Counted from the stretch's first letter, positions 35,062 through 45,281 are shown. The stretch: 64,000 bases of DNA from Armatimonadota bacterium (GCA_013314775.1 JABUFB010000015.1:62001-126000); one strand, 5' to 3'. Notes: generated from the sequence alone by a model not told the origin. Made by a program: numbers and translations.

Positions 35062-37482
35062 GTGAAGCGTGTGTCAATGGCTGATCGGGGGACAATTGTC
35101 GGCGGCGTGTTGCCGTTCGTCCGTGCACGTCTTGGTGCTCTGGCCGTCTGGGCGACAATTCTCGCACCGTTGCCGGCGATTCCGGGTGTTGCAGGAGCCG
35201 ACGTTGCGCCTCATCCCGAGTGGCGCAACTCGCTGGTCCCGCGCGGCCAGTCAGGCCCGATGCTCACGCTGGCGCAGAGCGGGAAGACCGCCTACACGAT
35301 CCTGGTTCCGGGACGCCCGACCGGCCCGGAGCAGAAGGCCGCCGAGGATCTCGCGAAGTGGCTTGGCGAGATGACGGGTGCGACCTTCCGCATCGTTCGG
35401 GAGCGCCCTGGCTATCGAGTCACAGGACGCGAAATCAGCATCGGAAACACCCGCTTCGCTTTGCGCACCGGGGTCGCGAAACCCGAGACCGACCTCAGCC
35501 GCTGCGGTTACAGCATCGCCGTCAGAGGCAGCTCCCTGTTCATCCTGGGCGGGCGGCAGCGCGGGGTCATCAACGGCGTGTACTGCCTGCTGGAGGAGGA
35601 CCTCGGCTGCCGTTGGTATGCCCCCGGAACGCAGTACATCCCCCGGCGATCTACACTGCGGTTCAGACCCGTTCAGCGCACTTACGTCCCGGCCCTTGAG
35701 GACCGCCGCGACCCCTACAACGCCGACACGATGTTTGACGTGGACTGGTCGCTGCGTAACAAGACCCTGGGCGCCTGGGCGAAGGTCCCGCCGGAGTGGG
35801 GTGGCCATCCCGGCTGGCCGGGGGCGCATACCTTCCAGCGCTATGTGCCTCCATCGCTCTTCGGCGACCATCCGGAGTACTTCGCCGAAGTGGCCGGCAC
35901 CAGGAACCCCGCCCAGCCCTGCCTGAGCAACCCGGACGTTCTTGCCCTGGTCATTCGACAAGTGCGCGCCCAACTGCGGGACCGGCCTGAGACGCGAGTA
36001 CTGGATATCTCGCTCAACGACCTGCCTCCCAGCTCCTACTGCACTTGCCCGGACTGCAAGCGTCTCACCGCGGCAGAGGGTAGCTTCATGGGTCCGCTCC
36101 TGCAGTTCATCAACGCAGTGGCGGACGCGATCAAGGATGACTACCCTGAGACCAAAATCAACACCCTCGCCTACCAGGGAACGGTTGCCCCGCCGAGGAC
36201 AATCAAGCCCCGGCCCAACGTATGCTTCTGGCTCTGCACTGATGCCCGCTGGTCGCGGCTCAATGACTATGTGGGGGACATCGAGGCCATCAGGAAGGCC
36301 TTCGAGGGATGGAGCGCCCTGGGAGCCAACATCATCGTCTGGGACTACCCGTCCTCCTTCCATTATCTGCAGATCAACCACAACATGCCGGTCTACCAAA
36401 GGAATCTACAATTCTACATCAGGCACGGCGCGACCGGGGTGATGTACCAGTACGCCGATGCGGAGTCTAACCACGGCGCGGACCACAGCTTCATGCTGAG
36501 CTGGACCGTCGCGAAACAGATGTGGGACCCATCCCGCGACACGTGTGCGCTGATCCGCGACTTCAACTACGGCTACTATGGGGCCGCCGCGCCGTACATG
36601 CAGCAGTACGACGACATGCTGTGGGAGGCGTGGGAGCAGTGGAGCAAGGACAAGAGCCACAGCCCCATTGATCGAGCCTTTGTCGCGCGGGGGTGGAGGC
36701 TACTGAAACAAGCGGAAGCGCTGGCGCAGGGCGACGAGGCGCTGACCAAGCGCATCAAGACCGCGCAACTGCCGCTCATGTACACCATGGCAACTTACGG
36801 CCCAGGCCAGGACTCCGAGGCGTTGGACCTGGACGACTTCGAGAAAACCGCTCGCGACGCCGGCATGCGCTACATCCACATTGATGGCGCCGGGCCGAAC
36901 GTGGACCGCTACTTCGCGAAGCTGCGGGAGTTGTTCGCTGTCAAAGTGGACGACATCGGGTGGGTGGAACTGAGCGATGCCTGGCGGTTCGCTCGCGATC
37001 CCGGCGATGTGGGACTGGAGCAGCGGTGGTTCGCGGCGGACTTCGACGACACCCAATGGACGACGATCAGCTCGGACCGGGGCTGGGAGGAGCAGGGCTT
37101 CGCAGGCTACGACGGATACGGCTGGTACCGGCAGATCGTCGAAGTGCCCGCAGACGTGCTGGCGCGGGATGACCTCAAGATGCTGTTCCTGGCTGTGGAC
37201 GAGCAGGCGGAGGTGTTCATCAACGGTGAGAAGGTCTTCGAGCACACAACCGCCTCGACGGGTCGGAGCGTGGCGGCGCTCTGGAAGCAGCCTTTCATGT
37301 TCGACCCGAAGCCGTGGCTGAAACCGGGGCGCAACGTACTGGCAGTGCGTGTGCATGACTCCACGATGCAGGGAGGCATCTGGCGGCCGCATTACTTCGC
37401 CTGGGGCAAGGGCCTGACAGCCGACAACTTCGAGGACGTGGTCAGGATCCGGGGCGAAGCCTCGGGTGCCGCGGGCCGCTGA
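35062..37482 (+). CDS. secreted DUF4838/GH67N-like protein with C-terminal sugar-binding jelly roll
   Basis: An 806-residue protein. A GTG at 35062 with the GGAAGGGGATCA ribosome site is favoured over an upstream in-frame start. A signal peptide (VRARLGALAVWATILAPLPAIPGVAGA) is followed by an alpha-glucuronidase-type N domain (EQKAAEDLAKWLGEMTG, FILGGRQRGVINGVYCLLEEDLGCRWYAPG), then the DUF4838 barrel (LDISLNDLPPSSYCTCPDCKRL, VWDYPSSFHYLQINHNMPVY, SWTVAKQMWDPSRD). The last 130 residues form a GH2-like galactose-binding fold (WYRQIVEVPADVLARDDLKM, EVFINGEKVFEH). No catalytic pair can be named with confidence. It follows the DUF4091 gene in the same direction. Confidence 0.85.
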   Translation: MKRVSMADRGTIVGGVLPFVRARLGALAVWATILAPLPAIPGVAGADVAPHPEWRNSLVPRGQSGPMLTLAQSGKTAYTILVPGRPTGPEQKAAEDLAKWLGEMTGATFRIVRERPGYRVTGREISIGNTRFALRTGVAKPETDLSRCGYSIAVRGSSLFILGGRQRGVINGVYCLLEEDLGCRWYAPGTQYIPRRSTLRFRPVQRTYVPALEDRRDPYNADTMFDVDWSLRNKTLGAWAKVPPEWGGHPGWPGAHTFQRYVPPSLFGDHPEYFAEVAGTRNPAQPCLSNPDVLALVIRQVRAQLRDRPETRVLDISLNDLPPSSYCTCPDCKRLTAAEGSFMGPLLQFINAVADAIKDDYPETKINTLAYQGTVAPPRTIKPRPNVCFWLCTDARWSRLNDYVGDIEAIRKAFEGWSALGANIIVWDYPSSFHYLQINHNMPVYQRNLQFYIRHGATGVMYQYADAESNHGADHSFMLSWTVAKQMWDPSRDTCALIRDFNYGYYGAAAPYMQQYDDMLWEAWEQWSKDKSHSPIDRAFVARGWRLLKQAEALAQGDEALTKRIKTAQLPLMYTMATYGPGQDSEALDLDDFEKTARDAGMRYIHIDGAGPNVDRYFAKLRELFAVKVDDIGWVELSDAWRFARDPGDVGLEQRWFAADFDDTQWTTISSDRGWEEQGFAGYDGYGWYRQIVEVPADVLARDDLKMLFLAVDEQAEVFINGEKVFEHTTASTGRSVAALWKQPFMFDPKPWLKPGRNVLAVRVHDSTMQGGIWRPHYFAWGKGLTADNFEDVVRIRGEASGAAGR

Positions 37483-38419
37483 GACGAGAGGAGACATCTG
37501 CCAAGTTATCCCCCACGCCCACCGCGCTTCAAGACGGTACTGAAGTTAGGCCCCGGGCACCGGGCCGGACACTGCGTGAGTACCTGATCACTGTGTGCCG
37601 TCAGACAGGGGCGGGAGTGATGAGCTATAAGCAGTTCAGGCCGGAACAGACCGGCGCGACGCCTCACCAGGCGGTGACCCGGTACCAACACACCGTGAGC
37701 GCGGACGGGAAGATGCACCCGGACCGCATCAGGCCTATGGCAGGGCAGAACTACGTGTAGGGTCGAGTTCCTGATTGCGCTGGATCAGACTGATCCCATG
37801 TACAACTCACCGGTGAGCAGCTCAAGAAGGCGCCCCTTGCGTCGGTGGGCTCGGAGACTTCCCGCGTTCACAGCACGGACTGCAGACCGCCCCTTGCCCA
37901 TCGGCCTACGGTCTTAGCCCGCCCTATGCACAAACTCTCGCGCGATGGCCTGGAGCGTGGCCGTCTGGCGGTCTCGATGGTGCATCCGTCGGGGTGTCGA
38001 GGCGGATGGTGCCACAAAGCAGGTGCGAGCAGGTCTGCTGTGTCAAAACGAGCTCGTTGAGCCCCTGCTCGCCGTGCAGCAGGCGCGCTCAGGCTGCCGG
38101 GTTGTCACCCGGTTGAGATGAGAAGCGGAAAGGTCATCGGGGCCAGGGATGGACCAAATGCGGCGAGGGTTTGTGTGGGTACCGGGAGTTGCCCCACGTC
38201 GCGCAAGGCACTTCGCGGCAGGTCTTCGTGGGGCCGGCCGGACGCCAGGTGCAGCCAGAAGCGGCGGGTGTAGATCCGCGTACCTGACGGTCCTGCAGAA
38301 GGATTCAGCAGCGTCGCGGCGAAGGACTACCAGTCGCATTCCCCACACAGCGCCGCTCCCTTCGGCATTTGCCCCTGCGCGGGGCGGGATGGTGCGGGGC
38401 TCTTCCGGGAGAGGCATCG
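37483..38419. other. 937-base region without a supported gene
   Basis: No convincing CDS, RNA gene or repeat is seen. A 46-codon frame (37620-37760, MSYKQFRPEQTGATPHQ at its start) has a GGGAG-like site in front but no recognisable relatives; I leave it uncalled. Other short frames on both strands are arginine-rich and look like noise. The last 60 bases contain a possible ribosome site GGGAGAGG for the CHAT gene. Confidence 0.5.
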
Positions 38420-41400
38420 ATGTCGGCCAAGGCCAGGCACGTCGCCGCGCTTCTTTTCATGCTTTCCCTCTGGGCGCCCACTGCCCATCCCGCCACTGCT
38501 GCACCGCTCGACGACCTGCGGACGCTGTTCACCGCCGATCCGGCCCTTGCGTTCCAGCAGGCTGCGGACCTCCTCGACGCATGCTTGGCTACGGAGGATC
38601 TTGCTCAGGCGCTGGAAGTGTTCCGGGTGGTGGGTAGCCGGGCCGCGCAACTGCAGGCTTGGGCTCCGTGGGACGCGATGGCGGCTCGTGTCGAACCGAT
38701 GGCGCGCCAACGGGGCGACTGGAAGGCGGTGGAGGAACTGCTGACCGCCCGGGTCCAGTGCCAGGTCTACGTCCCGGGTGGGCTGCGCCCTCCGTACTGG
38801 GGTAGGGGGCAGCATTTCGTCCGCTTGTTCGAGGCTGCGCGCCAAGCGCGGCAGAAAGCCGGGCTTCCCCCGAGCGCTTCGTCCTACGAAGGGCTCTACG
38901 AGGAACTCCGGGCGCTCAGCGAGGCCGACCCGGCGAGCTACTGGATCGAGACCCAACCTGTCTCGGCCATACTCCTGCCCATCATCCGGACTGTGGAGGA
39001 GGCCGGCGCGGCGGCCCAGTATTCTGACATGCATCGCGGTGTGTTGCGCCTCATCCAGCAGCTTGAGGGCGCCCTTGATGCCGGGGGGAGTGATCTGTCG
39101 CTGCGCGACTACACGCGGCTTGCCCACTACATCGGAACTCACATTGGGCAGCCGGGCGGCGAAGCAGTGGTGCCCCCTCTGCGCCAACTGGTGGACCGTT
39201 GCGGCGATGCGAACACCGGCGGAATGACGCTGGAGGGAGTTATGGAAGCCTGCGCCCGGCGGTGGTCCGGTCGAGACGACGTCTTCCGGGACACATTCTA
39301 CTGGAGCCTCACGCATTTCCGTCCTGCGAGGCACCAGCCACCGGTCGCAGGGGTCGGGCTATGGTGCCAGAAGCTGGCAGTCTTCGGGCGCGAGGGTGAA
39401 GCGGTGACGCTGGTGCACCGGCTGATGGGGATGGCTGCACAACGTGGCCCTGGTCTCCCTGCCTGGGGCGCCCATCGATTGCTGTGGCGCGGCTCGCCCG
39501 ACAGCGTCCTGCAGCAGGTACTCGACCTAACGGTGCGCGAGGGGTGCGACATGGCCACCAACCCTCCGAACTGGTACCCTCACCCCCCTCTCACTTTCGT
39601 CAAGGACTTTGCGGGGCAGGTCTCGGAGATCACGCGTCTCGCTCCCGACGAGCGGCGTCCCGTCTGGGCCCGCAAGTGCGCCGAGGCGCTGCAGGACATG
39701 GCGCTTTCGCTGGAGGACGCTGCAGCGGTCGCTGACGGACTCAATCGGGCGGCGGATGTCTACGAGCAAGGCAGCTGGACAGATCCCGCGGAAGAATGTC
39801 GGGCGCTGGCAGCAGCGATTGCGTCGAGTGACCCGACCGCACTTCTGCAATCGGGCCTCATGGCCGCACGCTCTGCCGCATCCGCAGGTGATTGGGGCGC
39901 CGCTATCCGACGGCTTGCCGACGTCACTGCCGCCACGCAAGGGCCCTCAGTGGAACTGCTCCAGGCTGCGCTGCTACTGCAGGAAGCGTACCTGCGCCTG
40001 GGCAGGGCCGACGATGCTGAGCGGTGGTTCACGCGGGCACATCAACTGGTTCACTCTCTGCCTCTCAGCGCCGCTGAGAAGGCGAATTACCTGGTATCGA
40101 TGGCAGCGCTGTGTGACCTGGCGACTGGGGATGCGGCCTGCATTGAGCGCAAGACCTTCCTGTTGCAGCAGGCCGAGGCCGCGGCGAAGGAAGCGGGGCT
40201 CGACCTGCTGCGGGAGAAAATCAGCAGTCAACTGGCCGATGTCGCCCTGGTCGGTGGAGACCTGGAGACGGCGAAGACCGCGCTGATCCAGATCGTGGAT
40301 CGCACCGAGACCAGACGGGAGCAACTCGCATTCGACCCAGTGTTGCGCCAGCACTGGTTTGCTGACAACATCGGCCCTTACCGGAAGCTGATGCGGGTCG
40401 CCGCGCTGACGAACGATCCGTTGCTTGCGCTGTCTTGCGCTGAGCGCATGCGGGCGAGGGCACTGGTGGATCAGCTCTCGTGGCAGAAGGTAGATATGGC
40501 GGTGAACCTGGCGCCGGAAACGCAAGAGCGTCTCAAGCGACTGCGGGCGATGCGAAAAGAGGCCTACGGGCTCCTGCAGCAGGCGCTTGGGGGAGGAAAG
40601 CCTGAGGTCGAGACGGATGACCTGCGCGGGAAGTACATGCCCATCCGCGGCCAGTACATGCCGATCCGTGGGATGTATATGCCCATCCGCGGGCCACTGG
40701 ATCGAAACGTCCTGGCCAGTGAGGCAGACATCGCACACCTGAAGGAGCTGCTGGGTAAGCTGGCCAGCGAAGAAGCGGCCATCGAGTCGGCAGTCCGCGA
40801 GCAGGTTCCAGCCTACGAGATGGCCAGCGCGACGCGGGTCCCGACGGGACAGGAGATAGCAGATGCGGTGGCGGCCCACCCGAAGCTGGGCGTTCTTCAC
40901 TACACCTTCACGGACCAGGGCCTGGCAGTGGTGGCGATGGGGCCGGGTGGCGGGCCGAAAGTCGCGCACATTGAAGTAAGCGGGGATGCGCTGTGGGAGC
41001 GTATCGGCAAGTTCCGAGAGATGATCTGGGAACGCAAGGTGGAGGCCTTTCAGGAAGCCGCGGACCTGTTCACGCTACTGGTCTTGCCGGTGTATGGCGT
41101 CCTTCCGGGGGCGGAACGGGTCTGGGTCATCGCCGACGGGGCTCTGCAACTCGTGCCCTTTGGGGCTCTGTTGGGCCTGGACAAGGTCTTTTTGGCATAC
41201 CATTGCGCAGTGGCCACTGCTCCGTCCCTCTCGCTGGCGCTCGTGTCTCGTGGGGAACGCCCGGCCGCCGGGAAGCCCGCGTTGGTGGTGGCGGCCCCGG
41301 ATACGGGTGCATTGTCTCTGGCCGGAGATGACACCCGTGGCAAGTACATGCCGATCCGGGGGATGTACATGCCGGTCCGGGGAGCCTACATGCCAATCCG

Positions 41401-42001
41401 CGGCGAGGAGGGCGTGAGCAGCGCTCTGACTGCCATGGCGATGATCCCCCTGCCCGGTGCGAAGGCCGAGGGCGAGGCCATTGCGGACATGATTCCGGGG
41501 TCTGAACTTGTCAGCGGCAAGGAGGCAACCAAGGAGCGATTGCTTGCCGAGGGCAGCGACTGCGGCTTGCTGCACATAGCTACCCACGGCTACGCCGACC
41601 CGGATTTCCCGGAGTTCTCCGGCCTGTTGCTGGCTTCCGGCGATGATGTGAAGCCATACGATGTGCTGACAGCCCAGGAGGTCTACACGTGGCCGCTGAA
41701 GGCGCGGCTGGTCACCCTGTCGGCATGTCAGACGGCGCTGGGCAAGGACGTGGAGGGTGAGGGACTTCTCGGTCTGTCGCGGGCATTCATCTATGCCGGA
41801 GCGCAGGACGTGCTGTGCAGCCTTTGGCCGGTGTCGGACGAGAGCACGAAGACGCTGATGACCGCGTTTTACAAGGGCCTGGCGGAAGGCCAGTCGGTCG
41901 AGAACGCGCTGCGCAGTGCTCAGAGGGCGCTGATGCAGGTGACAGAGACCAATCACCCGTTCTTCTGGGCAGGCTTTACGGCGGTGCGAGGCCCTGAGTG
42001 A
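38420..42001 (+). CDS. secreted or exported TPR-CHAT peptidase with two YMPIRG heptad-repeat blocks
   Basis: A 1193-residue protein opening with a signal peptide (HVAALLFMLSLWAPTAHPATA). A helical TPR-like region follows to about 700, then a linker and a C-terminal CHAT (clan CD cysteine peptidase) domain with H1056 in HIATHGYADP and C1103 in LSACQTALG. Two insertions are unusual: residues 738-758 consist of KYMPIRG, QYMPIRG, MYMPIRG, and residues 975-995 of KYMPIRG, MYMPVRG, AYMPIRG, each preceded by DDxRG. The first lies between TPR linker and CHAT; the second lies in a loop within CHAT, after LVVAAP. ATG 38420 follows GGGAGAGG. Target unknown. Confidence 0.88.
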   Translation: MSAKARHVAALLFMLSLWAPTAHPATAAPLDDLRTLFTADPALAFQQAADLLDACLATEDLAQALEVFRVVGSRAAQLQAWAPWDAMAARVEPMARQRGDWKAVEELLTARVQCQVYVPGGLRPPYWGRGQHFVRLFEAARQARQKAGLPPSASSYEGLYEELRALSEADPASYWIETQPVSAILLPIIRTVEEAGAAAQYSDMHRGVLRLIQQLEGALDAGGSDLSLRDYTRLAHYIGTHIGQPGGEAVVPPLRQLVDRCGDANTGGMTLEGVMEACARRWSGRDDVFRDTFYWSLTHFRPARHQPPVAGVGLWCQKLAVFGREGEAVTLVHRLMGMAAQRGPGLPAWGAHRLLWRGSPDSVLQQVLDLTVREGCDMATNPPNWYPHPPLTFVKDFAGQVSEITRLAPDERRPVWARKCAEALQDMALSLEDAAAVADGLNRAADVYEQGSWTDPAEECRALAAAIASSDPTALLQSGLMAARSAASAGDWGAAIRRLADVTAATQGPSVELLQAALLLQEAYLRLGRADDAERWFTRAHQLVHSLPLSAAEKANYLVSMAALCDLATGDAACIERKTFLLQQAEAAAKEAGLDLLREKISSQLADVALVGGDLETAKTALIQIVDRTETRREQLAFDPVLRQHWFADNIGPYRKLMRVAALTNDPLLALSCAERMRARALVDQLSWQKVDMAVNLAPETQERLKRLRAMRKEAYGLLQQALGGGKPEVETDDLRGKYMPIRGQYMPIRGMYMPIRGPLDRNVLASEADIAHLKELLGKLASEEAAIESAVREQVPAYEMASATRVPTGQEIADAVAAHPKLGVLHYTFTDQGLAVVAMGPGGGPKVAHIEVSGDALWERIGKFREMIWERKVEAFQEAADLFTLLVLPVYGVLPGAERVWVIADGALQLVPFGALLGLDKVFLAYHCAVATAPSLSLALVSRGERPAAGKPALVVAAPDTGALSLAGDDTRGKYMPIRGMYMPVRGAYMPIRGEEGVSSALTAMAMIPLPGAKAEGEAIADMIPGSELVSGKEATKERLLAEGSDCGLLHIATHGYADPDFPEFSGLLLASGDDVKPYDVLTAQEVYTWPLKARLVTLSACQTALGKDVEGEGLLGLSRAFIYAGAQDVLCSLWPVSDESTKTLMTAFYKGLAEGQSVENALRSAQRALMQVTETNHPFFWAGFTAVRGPE
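40631..40693 (+). repeat. first YMPIRG block: three 21-bp coding repeats
   Basis: Three consecutive 21-base units encode KYMPIRG, QYMPIRG and MYMPIRG. Codon use differs between units (CCC/CCG, CGC/CGT), so protein sequence rather than DNA has been conserved. The flanking DDLRG is repeated before the second block as DDTRG. Confidence 0.97.
41342..41404 (+). repeat. second YMPIRG block within the CHAT domain
   Basis: Three 21-base units encode KYMPIRG, MYMPVRG and AYMPIRG in the loop between an early CHAT strand and the helix beginning GAKAEGEAIADM. One Ile is replaced by Val. The block lies about 650 bases after the first and has the same length and the same lead-in. Confidence 0.97.
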
Positions 42002-42065
42002 GGGGCCGCATTTTTGTCGCCGCAGGTTGCTGTCGATCACCGCAGTGTGCGCGAGGGAGTATCAC

Positions 42066-45000
42066 TTGCCACAGGAGCACCATTGCCCTGCGTGCGGTCG
42101 CGCGATTGCACCCGACGACCGCTTCTGCGGCCGCTGTGGGACCGCGGTTGCGGATAAGCCGGCGTCGGCTCCCCGGGCTGCCCGGGCTTCGCTCGGCGAG
42201 GTGTTCGCCCACCTGCGTTCCGGTGAGCAGCGGCCCGCTACCATTCTCATGACTGACGTCTCTGGGTTCAGCAGTCTCGCGGAAGGCGTGGAGCCCGAGT
42301 GGTTGTACCACCTGATCAACCAGGTGTTCGAAGAGCTGGTCGACTGCCTCGTTGCCCACGGCGCCCACATCGACAACTACGTGGGTGATGAGATCGTTGC
42401 GCTCTTCGGGGTCCCCTTCGCCCAGGAGAAATCCGCGGTGCGAGCCATCCTCGCCGCCCTGTCCATGCGGGAACGCCTGGACCGCCTGAACCGGGCAGGA
42501 CGGTTCGGGAACGTGCCTCTGGGCATCCACACCGGGATCAATGCGGGGCCCGTGATGGTCGGTCCCGTGGGGCACCGCGAACACGCCGACTACACCGTGA
42601 TCGGCGACACGGTGAACGTGGCCAAGCGGCTGGAGAGTGAGGCCCCGGTGGGGGAGGTGTACGTCAGCAGGGCAGTGCGTGACGCCGCGGCAACTGAGAT
42701 CGATTTCGAGTCGGTCGGCAGTGTGTCGCTACGGGGACGCCGGGAGCCTGTGGAAGTCTTCCGGGTGCTTGGGGCGCGGCGAAGGTCGAAGGCTTCACTG
42801 AGCAGCGAGGCGTCACCTGCCCGGGCGACAGTCCCTCGGGAACGAGAACTGGCCGAGTTGTCGCGACTGTCGGAGGAGGCCAGCTCAGGCAACGTGCGGG
42901 TCGCCTGCGTGACAGGCCCGCCCGGCATCGGCAAGTCGGCGCTGGTGGCTCACTGGCTGCAGAGCAACGCGCTCTCGGATTTCCGGATCCTCTCCGCCTT
43001 CTGCCACGCTTGCGGTCAGCAGTTCCCGCTACTTCCCTTGGCAGACATACTCTCCCAAGTCACCGGGCTCCGCGTGGAAAACTGGCCGCCCCAGGTGGTG
43101 GGGGACTTTGGGGCGGGGTTGGCCGCTCTGGGGCTGGCGGAATCTCACCGCCGATCGTTGTGCGGTGCGCTCAGCCACTTCTCTGTCCGCCCTCATCAAT
43201 ATGAGGCCTCGGATGCCCAGGGGCTGGGTGAGAGTCTGGCTGCGCTGATTGGGAGAATCACCGCTTCCGGCCCGGTTTGCCTGGTGCTGGAGGACATTCA
43301 CTGGTGCGACGAGGGCACACAACAGGTGCTGGTTGAGGCGCTGGCCAGTTACTCGCGCTGGCCCCTGCTGGTTTTGCTGACCGCGCGCCCTCCACTGCCC
43401 GACTGGATGATGGCGGCGCTGCCTGTCACACTCGTGGACGTGCGACCACTTGCGCGGCGGGCGATGGAACAGTTGGTGGCGTCCTGGGCATCGCCGCAGA
43501 TTCTCCCAGCTACAACAGTGCGGGCAATCTGCGACCGGGCGGACGGCCATCCGTATTTCGCGCGCGAACTGGTGCGGGCGTTGCGTGAGCGCGCCACACC
43601 TTCTGCCGGATCAGACGGGGGACTGCCGGACACACTTCAGGAGCTGTTCCTCTCCAGGCTTGACAGCCTGCCGCTGCCCCTGCGCCAGACCGTTCAGGCT
43701 GCCTCGGTGGTCGGGGAACCTTTCTCGGCGTCCTTATTGGCCTCCTGTCTGGAGGGCGACGTGCCTGTCTCCGATGGCATCCTGTGGCAGGCCGCTCAAG
43801 CCGGCCTGCTAAGGCCGGGTAGCGGGGCTGGACAGTATGTCTTCGGCCCGCGCCTTCTGTTTGATGCTGCGTACGCCACGATCCCTCCTTCACGCCGGCG
43901 CGACCTGCACGCGAGGATCGCGACTCATCTGGCTGGGCAGCTGAGCACTATGGGCGCATCTGCAGTGCATGCGGCAGCACACCATGCTTATCTGGGCTAT
44001 GGAGACGAGCGTGCCCTGGACCTGCTGATGCGTTCCGCCGAGCAGTACCGGGCGCAGTACGCAAACCGCCATGCGATCCAGGCGGCCGGCAGAGCGCTGG
44101 AGATAATCGTTTCTCTACCCGATCCCGCGACCCGACTTGTGCAGCGACTGGAAGCGTTGTTGTTGCTTGCTCAATCGCACCAGGTTGTCGGGGAGTTGGG
44201 TGCGGCAGAAGGGGCACTTGCAGAGGCTGAGGTTCTCGCTGAGGACTGCACGGATTGCGAGATCAATGGGCGCATCGCGCTGGCATCGGCGACACTGCAG
44301 TGGATGCAAGGCGACCTGAGCAAGGCGAGCGCAGGCTTCGCGCGGGCGCATCAGATGTGGGAGGCACTGGGTAACGCGACCCGCGCCGCCCAGGCGTTGG
44401 TTGGCGGCGGATTGTGCGCCGGGCAGTCAGGTGACCGGGAAGGCGCGCTGGCGCTGTTCGAGCGCGCGGCCGCCGACCCGCGCGTGGAACCCTGGGTACA
44501 CGCGGCTGCGGTCAATAACGCGGGCATCATGTTGCTTGAGGACGGACGGTACGAGGAAGCGGAGCCCTACCTTAGCGCTGGGCTTGACGCGAACGAGCGG
44601 GATGACGATCGGCGGGGGCGCGCGCAGTCGAAGACGAGCCTGGGCGAACTCAACTACCGGCGGGGCCGCCTCGACGTTGCTCGAGAATTGCTGGAGCAGG
44701 CCGTCGCAGAAGCCGGCGAGATCGAGGATGCATCGTGTCTGCCCCTGGCGACGGCATACCTGGCGCGGGTGCTGTCCGCCTCGGGTGGCGCGTCTGTGGC
44801 ACGGTCTTTGCTGGCAGCAATCGCCCGGGATGTCGAAGTGCTCCAGCCCGACGTGGAAGCCCCCTTGCGGGTGGCAGAACTCGAGGCCACGCTCCCCTGC
44901 GCCGTGGTCGCAGCGGACCAGGCCGCCCGCGCCCAGGCGCGCGGCCTGCGAGCTCTTAGCAATTGGCCCGCCTGCCCTGGCCAGGTCAGCGCCGTCTGCC

Positions 45001-45281
45001 AGAATGCCTACGTGGAGATCCTGTGCGTGGGCGTTGAAGGAGCCCTGCTCTCCGGACACCGCACCACCGGCCCGTGGTTCGACAGGCTGCGCGATCATGC
45101 AGACTCCGCCGTGGATGTCCATCTCCGCAGGTATGCGGAATGGCTCCTGAGCCTTGCTGACCAGGGCCAGGAAGTTCCGCCTTTCGCGGACCAGCCGCAG
45201 TCTGACAGCGTTTCCGCGACCGATCCCGGAACCATCTTCAATGTCCGGGCTCGGCGCCTGCGCGAGGCGCTGGGCCGGTGA
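42066..45281 (+). CDS. class III adenylate/guanylate cyclase fused to an ATPase and TPR region
   Basis: A 1071-residue cytoplasmic protein. It starts with a zinc ribbon (CPACGR, FCGRCG), then a class III cyclase domain with ILMTDVSGFSSLAE, DNYVGDEIVALFG (metal aspartates) and YTVIGDTVNVAKRLES. An AAA/STAND-like ATPase follows with Walker A VTGPPGIGKSALV and Walker B LVLEDIHWCDE, then repeated TPR-like helices to the C terminus. TTG 42066 is chosen because GAGGGAG lies eight bases before it; an in-frame TTG at 42027 would add 13 residues. It follows the CHAT gene by 64 bases in the same direction, suggesting a shared transcript. Confidence 0.88.
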   Translation: MPQEHHCPACGRAIAPDDRFCGRCGTAVADKPASAPRAARASLGEVFAHLRSGEQRPATILMTDVSGFSSLAEGVEPEWLYHLINQVFEELVDCLVAHGAHIDNYVGDEIVALFGVPFAQEKSAVRAILAALSMRERLDRLNRAGRFGNVPLGIHTGINAGPVMVGPVGHREHADYTVIGDTVNVAKRLESEAPVGEVYVSRAVRDAAATEIDFESVGSVSLRGRREPVEVFRVLGARRRSKASLSSEASPARATVPRERELAELSRLSEEASSGNVRVACVTGPPGIGKSALVAHWLQSNALSDFRILSAFCHACGQQFPLLPLADILSQVTGLRVENWPPQVVGDFGAGLAALGLAESHRRSLCGALSHFSVRPHQYEASDAQGLGESLAALIGRITASGPVCLVLEDIHWCDEGTQQVLVEALASYSRWPLLVLLTARPPLPDWMMAALPVTLVDVRPLARRAMEQLVASWASPQILPATTVRAICDRADGHPYFARELVRALRERATPSAGSDGGLPDTLQELFLSRLDSLPLPLRQTVQAASVVGEPFSASLLASCLEGDVPVSDGILWQAAQAGLLRPGSGAGQYVFGPRLLFDAAYATIPPSRRRDLHARIATHLAGQLSTMGASAVHAAAHHAYLGYGDERALDLLMRSAEQYRAQYANRHAIQAAGRALEIIVSLPDPATRLVQRLEALLLLAQSHQVVGELGAAEGALAEAEVLAEDCTDCEINGRIALASATLQWMQGDLSKASAGFARAHQMWEALGNATRAAQALVGGGLCAGQSGDREGALALFERAAADPRVEPWVHAAAVNNAGIMLLEDGRYEEAEPYLSAGLDANERDDDRRGRAQSKTSLGELNYRRGRLDVARELLEQAVAEAGEIEDASCLPLATAYLARVLSASGGASVARSLLAAIARDVEVLQPDVEAPLRVAELEATLPCAVVAADQAARAQARGLRALSNWPACPGQVSAVCQNAYVEILCVGVEGALLSGHRTTGPWFDRLRDHADSAVDVHLRRYAEWLLSLADQGQEVPPFADQPQSDSVSATDPGTIFNVRARRLREALGR

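Noticed and set aside
37620-37760. 46-codon frame MSYKQFRPEQTG... as a gene
   Set aside because: No family, no membrane segment and no operon context; kept only as a note in the gene-free region.
38420-42001. CHAT peptidase as the partner of a type III-E (Cas7-11/TPR-CHAT) system
   Set aside because: The gene is 9.5 kb from the CRISPR operon with unrelated genes between, has a signal peptide, and the RAMPs are not fused.
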